Positions 14,650-18,464 of a DNA stretch of 18,464 bases are shown one piece after another (within the stretch, counting starts at the first letter, position 1; every line of letters starts with the position of its first letter). Below the pieces are notes generated by a model. It did no database searches and was not told the DNA's origin. It saw nothing but the letters and a program-made list of their open reading frames with translations. Made by a program: the position numbers and the translations under genes. Source of the stretch: an uncultured Rothia sp. Lineage in GTDB: Bacteria > Actinomycetota > Actinomycetes > Actinomycetales > Micrococcaceae. The DNA lies in the NCBI GenBank assembly GCA_946222285.1, contig CAMIIP010000029.1, positions 1-18,464 on the forward strand, given 5' to 3'.

Positions 14650-15694
14650 TTACGATCAACTCGCCCTCCCCGTTGTCGGTGCGCCAATGGCTGGCGGGCC
14701 TACTACGCCAGAACTCGTTGCCGCCGTATCCAATGCGGGCGGTTTGGGCATGCTGGCGGCTGGGTATTACTCCCCTGAACAGATTGAGGCGGACGTTCTA
14801 GCTGTTCGTGCACTGACCGATAAACCATTCGGCGTCAATCTCTTTTCTCCTACAGAACCTGACGAAAACCCTGAGGACGCCGAGGCCCTGCTTCAGCAAT
14901 ATCGTGAAGCGCTTGCGCCGGTAGGTGAGCAATTCGGTTTGGATTTACTCAATTATGAATTGGATATTCCTGATTATTACCAGGCGAATGTGGACTGGCT
15001 CGTGGAGAATCCGGTACCTGTGGTGACTTTTACTTTTGGTTGTCCAACGATTGAAACGATTAAGCGGTTACAGAACGTTGGTACTTTCGTTGGCGTGACC
15101 GTAACAAAGGTTGCTGATGCTGAATTTTCTGTTTCGCGAGGTGTTGATTTCTTAGCGGTTCAGGGGCCAGAAGCTGGTGGACATCAGTCAACTTTCCGGG
15201 TTCAGGACTCCGTGAATGAGCTTGCGCTGGACGAGCTGGTTCCAGCGATTCAGCAGGTGTGTGAGTTGCCACTGGTAGTCGGCGGCGGAGTGGGCAACTC
15301 TAATGACGTGGCGCGTCTGCTAAGGCTGGGTGCTGTTGCAGTACAAATTGGTACTTTACTTCTATTGTGTGAGGAAGCGGGAACGAATGAGGCTTATCGT
15401 AAAGCTCTTCAGAATCCAGCTTATTCAGAGACTCGGATAACTCGCGCATTTACGGGTAGGCCAGCCAGGGCTTTAGTCAACGATTTCGTTGACCGTTTCG
15501 ATAATATCGCCCCTGCAATCTATCCCCATCCTCATTATTTAACTGCTCCGCTTCGAGCTTCGGCGAAGAAAGCTGAATATGAGTCTTTGATTAATTTATG
15601 GAGCGGGACTGGTCTTAAAAATCCAAAAGAAACTTCAATAATCGAAATAATGAGTAGGTTGTTTTATACCAAATCCAACAGAGATGAGAAGTAG
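14642..15694 (+). CDS. Nitronate monooxygenase-like FMN oxidoreductase
   Basis: The 350-residue product is a TIM-barrel flavoprotein of the nitronate monooxygenase/2-nitropropane dioxygenase family, which oxidises nitronates such as propionate 3-nitronate using FMN and oxygen. Motifs: GAPMAGGPTTPELVAAVSNA (13-32), with GGLGML next; QGPEAGGHQ (174-182), with H181 at the catalytic His position; VVGGGVGNSNDV (212-223); and FTGRPAR (270-276). The NLWSG block near the C-terminus also fits. Related proteins include enoyl-ACP reductase II (FabK), but the PEAGGH form and C-terminal layout favour NMO. AAAGGAGA (14631-14638) gives a strong Shine-Dalgarno inside the GNAT gene. The stop is four bases before the second HIT gene's preferred start. 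Confidence 0.85.
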   Translation: MFSYDQLALPVVGAPMAGGPTTPELVAAVSNAGGLGMLAAGYYSPEQIEADVLAVRALTDKPFGVNLFSPTEPDENPEDAEALLQQYREALAPVGEQFGLDLLNYELDIPDYYQANVDWLVENPVPVVTFTFGCPTIETIKRLQNVGTFVGVTVTKVADAEFSVSRGVDFLAVQGPEAGGHQSTFRVQDSVNELALDELVPAIQQVCELPLVVGGGVGNSNDVARLLRLGAVAVQIGTLLLLCEEAGTNEAYRKALQNPAYSETRITRAFTGRPARALVNDFVDRFDNIAPAIYPHPHYLTAPLRASAKKAEYESLINLWSGTGLKNPKETSIIEIMSRLFYTKSNRDEK

Positions 15695-15698
15695 ATAT

Positions 15699-16145
15699 AT
15701 GTGCCTCATTTGTGAACGAATAGAGATGATTAAGTCTGGGACGAACCCCTATTTCGTCAAGGAGCTAGAAACAGGCTATATGGTAATTGGCGATCAACAG
15801 CATTTCCGCGGTTATACTCTTTTCCTTTTCAAGAATCATGTTTCAGAGCTCTTTGAACTTGATCGTGATGTGAAGTTGAAATTTCTTGAGGAAATGTCAG
15901 AGGTTGCTGAAGCTGTTTCTGTAGCGTTTGGCGCCGAGAAGATGAATTACGAATTGCTGGGAAATGCGGAGACACATTTACACTGGCACCTCTTCCCCAG
16001 ATTCGCTGGAGATTTAGGTGAGCACGGCAACAATGGCAAAGGTCCGGTTTGGTGGCTCCCTAAGGAAGAAATGTATAGCGAACACAATAAAGCTTCCCTA
16101 GAAGTGATTCAGCACCTCAAAGATAGTTTGCTTAAACAAATCTAA
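15699..16145 (+). CDS. HIT family protein, second paralogue (MCxIC type)
   Basis: The 148-residue histidine-triad protein has the motif HLHWHLF (H93, H95, H97). It starts MCLICERIEMIKSG and contains FVKELETGY and KFLEEMSEVAEAV, a subtype I associate mainly with Firmicutes. A C-terminal GPVWWLPKEEMYS block is typical of that subtype. An upstream ATG at 15684 would add five residues. I chose 15699 because family members start at MC and because GAGAAG (15686-15691), overlapping the NMO stop, lies seven bases before it. The substrate is unknown; a nucleotide hydrolase is expected. By eye it is the most A+T-rich gene of the trio, which fits acquisition by transfer. Confidence 0.88.
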   Translation: MCLICERIEMIKSGTNPYFVKELETGYMVIGDQQHFRGYTLFLFKNHVSELFELDRDVKLKFLEEMSEVAEAVSVAFGAEKMNYELLGNAETHLHWHLFPRFAGDLGEHGNNGKGPVWWLPKEEMYSEHNKASLEVIQHLKDSLLKQI

Positions 16146-16166
16146 GTTCCAAAAAATCATTGGAAC
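16146..16166 (+). terminator. Weak hairpin directly after the second HIT gene
   Basis: GTTCCAA (16146-16152) pairs with TTGGAAC (16160-16166) around a seven-base loop. It is followed by ATGGCTAGTTGTTT rather than a clean T-run, so it is a poor intrinsic terminator. Bases 16167-16226 beyond it are A+T-rich and hold nothing I recognise. Confidence 0.3.
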
Positions 16167-16227
16167 ATGGCTAGTTGTTTATTAGTGGTGATTTTAATAA
16201 TTGATTTCAAAAATAAGTAAGAAAACA

Positions 16228-16262
16228 TGAGGGAGAATCCAAACAAGTTGGATTCTCCCTCA
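16228..16262 (-). terminator. thrS: thrS terminator
   Basis: A perfect 15-bp stem (16228-16242 with 16248-16262; core GAGGGAGAATCC) has a five-base loop. On the minus strand it lies 16 bases after the thrS stop and is followed by TGTTTTCTT, a good U-tail. It may also stop plus-strand transcription from the second HIT gene, though the plus-strand tail (CTAAAGTAGTTTT) is weaker. Confidence 0.85.
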
Positions 16263-16278
16263 CTAAAGTAGTTTTCGC

Positions 16279-18291
16279 TTATCTAGGATCCTCATTCACA
16301 CGCCCGCGGATGTGCTCCACGATTCGTGCGACGGCGTCGTCCACCTTGACTCCATTTTCCTGGGAGCCATCACGGAAGCGGAACGAGACGGCGCCGTTCT
16401 CGGCATCCTCTCCCCCGGCAATCAAAATGAACGGTGCCTTCTCCTTCGAAGCATTACGAATCTTCTTGGGGAAACGATCAGTACCGTAGTCAACCTCCAC
16501 ACGAACGCCTGCAGCCTTCAGCTTGGCAGCAACCTCAGCCATGTAGTCATTGAATGCCTCAGCCACAGGAACACCAATCACCTGAACTGGCGCCAACCAG
16601 GCAGGGAACGCACCTGCATAGTGCTCAGTCAACACACCCATGAAACGCTCAAAGGAGCCGAACTTCGCCGAGTGAATCATCACGGGTTCCTGGCGTGAAC
16701 CATCCGATGCCTGGTATTCCAAACCAAAACGTGCTGGCTGGTTGAAGTCATACTGCACCGTAGACATCTGCCAGGTACGACCAATCGCATCCTTCGCCTG
16801 AACTGAAATCTTCGGGCCGTAGAAAGCTGCGCCACCGGGATCAGCGACGAGCTCAAGCCCGGTCTCACGAGCGACATCCTCAAGAACCTTCGTTGCCTCG
16901 TCCCACTGCTCGTCCGTACCGATGAACTTGTCCTTCTTCTCCCCCTCGGTCTCGCGGGTGGAAAGCTCCAGGTAGAAATCGGTCATGCCGAAGTCTTCCA
17001 ACAGAGAGAGCATAAACTTCAACAGGTGGCGAATCTCGTCCGGCGCCTGTTCCTTCGTCACATAGCTGTGCGAATCGTCCTGCGTAATCATGCGCACGCG
17101 GGTCAGCCCCTGCAGAACGCCCGACTTTTCATCGCGGTATACAGAACCGAACTCAAACAGGCGCAAGGGAAGCTCACGGTAAGAACGACCACGCGAACGA
17201 TAAATCTCATTATGCATAGGGCAGTTCATTGCCTTGAGACGGTACAGTGCCGCGCCGTTATCCGGGTCCATGGGCGGGAACATGCCATCGGAATAGTAAG
17301 GCAGATGACCGGAAGTGTAGAACAGATCTTCCTTGGAGATATGCGGGGTCTTCACATACTCGAAGCCCTCCTCGATATGGCGCGCGCGCACATAATCTTC
17401 CATCTCACGCAGAATGACGCCGCCCTTGGGGTGCATCACAGGCAAACCGGGACCAATGGTCTTGGGGAAGGAGAAAAGATCGAGTTCTTCGCCCAAACGG
17501 CGGTGGTCGCGGCGCTCAGCCTCAGCAATACGGTCCTTGTAGGCAACCAATTCTTCCTTGGTGGGCCAAGCGGTACCGTAAATACGCTGGAGCATCGGGT
17601 TCTTTTCCGAACCTCGCCAGTAAGCGCCACCGGCACGCATGAGCGCATAGCCGTTAGCAATGAGCTTGGTGTTGGGAAGGTGGGGTCCGCGGCAAAGATC
17701 CTTCCAGATGATTTCGCCGGTCTTGGGATTCACATTGTCGTAGATGGTGATTTCGCCGCCGCCAACTTCCTGCGACGCGCCTTCTGCTGCCTCAGCGCCC
17801 GAACCGGGACCCTGCTGCAGATTCAAGAGTTCCAACTTGTAGGGTTCATCTGCCATTTCGGCAACAGCTTCATCGTGGGACACCACGCGGCGCTGGAACT
17901 TCTGCCCAGATTTCACAATCTTGAGCATGGACTTCTCAATCTTCTTGAGATCCTCGGGGGTGAACGGCTCGTTCACGTCAAAATCAAAGTAAAAACCATC
18001 GGTAATGTAGGGACCGATGCCGAGCTTGGCATCTTCACGATATGTCTGCACAGCTTGTGCCATCACGTGCGCCGCAGAGTGGCGCAGAACGTTCAGGCCG
18101 TCTTCTTCGTGGATGGATACGGGAACCACGGTGTCGCCGTCGGCAAGAACATGGGAAAGATCAACCAGTTCGTCATTGACACGAGCGACGACGATTTCGC
18201 GGTCTTCAGTGAACAAATCGCCTGCGGTGCTACCCGCTTCAACAGACTTGTTTTCACCGGAAATGCTGACAGAAATATTTTCGAGGGACAT
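16279..18291 (-). CDS. thrS: Threonine--tRNA ligase
   Basis: ThrS charges tRNA-Thr and edits mischarged Ser-tRNA-Thr. The product is 670 residues from the chosen start. Order: TGS domain (about 1-62); editing domain with H71, H75 (HSAAH), C200 and H204, matching the E. coli editing site H73/H77/C182/H186; and class II core with LKAMNCPMHNE. The zinc ligands C357, H408 and H540 are in place. The anticodon-binding domain begins at LAPVQV (566). A glycine/alanine/glutamate-rich insertion at about 161-179 lies within the editing domain. ATG at 18291 is chosen over an in-frame start ten codons upstream because AGGAG (18296-18300) is four bases before it. Codon choice looks richer in C/G-ending codons than in the plus-strand neighbours, consistent with high expression. 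Confidence 0.97.
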   Translation of the reverse strand: MSLENISVSISGENKSVEAGSTAGDLFTEDREIVVARVNDELVDLSHVLADGDTVVPVSIHEEDGLNVLRHSAAHVMAQAVQTYREDAKLGIGPYITDGFYFDFDVNEPFTPEDLKKIEKSMLKIVKSGQKFQRRVVSHDEAVAEMADEPYKLELLNLQQGPGSGAEAAEGASQEVGGGEITIYDNVNPKTGEIIWKDLCRGPHLPNTKLIANGYALMRAGGAYWRGSEKNPMLQRIYGTAWPTKEELVAYKDRIAEAERRDHRRLGEELDLFSFPKTIGPGLPVMHPKGGVILREMEDYVRARHIEEGFEYVKTPHISKEDLFYTSGHLPYYSDGMFPPMDPDNGAALYRLKAMNCPMHNEIYRSRGRSYRELPLRLFEFGSVYRDEKSGVLQGLTRVRMITQDDSHSYVTKEQAPDEIRHLLKFMLSLLEDFGMTDFYLELSTRETEGEKKDKFIGTDEQWDEATKVLEDVARETGLELVADPGGAAFYGPKISVQAKDAIGRTWQMSTVQYDFNQPARFGLEYQASDGSRQEPVMIHSAKFGSFERFMGVLTEHYAGAFPAWLAPVQVIGVPVAEAFNDYMAEVAAKLKAAGVRVEVDYGTDRFPKKIRNASKEKAPFILIAGGEDAENGAVSFRFRDGSQENGVKVDDAVARIVEHIRGRVNEDPR

Positions 18292-18464
18292 GAGTCTCCT
18301 ATGTAGATGGTGCGCGCCCATACGAAGGGCACGCTTTCGTTACATTCGCACGGTACGAGGGTACGAATCTTTACCAGTTTAGCTGTCTGTTCGCTCTATT
18401 GCCTGCCTTTGACTTATCCACAGGTGCAGAAGTTCACCACCGGAACCCTGTACCCACTTATGTG
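18292..18464 (-). promoter_or_regulatory. thrS upstream region with a DnaA-box match
   Basis: The 173 bases upstream of thrS hold no other gene I can support. A perfect match to the DnaA-box consensus, TTATCCACA, lies on the plus strand at 18414-18422. Nearer thrS, the tandem GGTACGAG/GGTACGAA (18352-18367) lies partly inside an inverted pair ATTCG...CGAAT (18344-18367), and GCCC/GGGC (18316-18319, 18327-18330) can pair, so a structured leader is possible. I see no clear promoter and no T-box signature. Confidence 0.4.

Noticed and set aside
17026..18306. Long plus-strand open frame of 426 codons opposite thrS
   Set aside because: It is fully antisense to a clearly recognised thrS gene, has no family resemblance or ribosome binding site, and reflects codon bias of thrS.
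1..18464. CRISPR array, prophage, insertion sequence, attachment site or complete toxin-antitoxin system
   Set aside because: I saw no regularly spaced repeats, transposase or integrase motifs, phage genes, or tRNA-bounded duplications anywhere in the window.

Overview
The window is a housekeeping block from the chromosome of an actinobacterium (Actinomycetota). The evidence is gene order plus protein families. On the minus strand, reading right to left, it runs thrS, HIT hydrolase, murT-gatD, yebC, ruvC-ruvA-ruvB, yajC-secD-secF, rel. This is a compressed version of the block known from Mycobacterium tuberculosis as Rv2614c (thrS) to Rv2583c (rel), in the same relative orientation. Base composition looks like roughly half G+C by eye (not computed), low for the phylum. 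That would fit a host-associated member of Micrococcales, Actinomycetales or Bifidobacteriales; I cannot resolve the genus.

Layout. Bases 1-576 hold the 3' part of a small plus-strand gene resembling the C-terminal domain of AbiEi-type antitoxins. It converges with rel on a bidirectional terminator. Bases 597-11817 are an unbroken minus-strand series: rel (stringent response), secF, secD and yajC (protein export), ruvB, ruvA and ruvC (Holliday junction processing), yebC (translation factor/regulator), and gatD and murT (amidation of peptidoglycan D-glutamate). Two plus-strand inserts then interrupt the ancestral order. A DUF2797-family gene and a MepB-like gene (11962-13475) sit between murT and the HIT gene. 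A GNAT acetyltransferase, a nitronate monooxygenase-like flavoprotein and a second, Firmicutes-style HIT protein (14143-16145) sit between the HIT gene and thrS. thrS (16279-18291) closes the window with a 5' region containing a perfect DnaA-box match.

Regulation visible in the sequence. Four genes around the two divergent intergenic regions (murT/DUF2797 and HIT/GNAT) have no Shine-Dalgarno sequence. Each has a TANNNT element ending 6-7 bases before its ATG, the geometry expected for leaderless mRNAs. Strong hairpins mark the gene ends: a 38-bp perfect palindrome between the MepB-like and HIT genes, a 15-bp stem behind thrS, a terminator-like hairpin lodged between yajC and secD just upstream of the secD ribosome binding site, and a 13-bp stem with no T-tract between secF and rel.

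Most of the window is conventional. The best leads are a MurT that appears to have lost the cysteines of its zinc ribbon, the possible attenuator between yajC and secDF, and the paired divergent leaderless promoters. I found no CRISPR array, rRNA, tRNA, insertion sequence or prophage. No complete novel defence or mobile system is evident.
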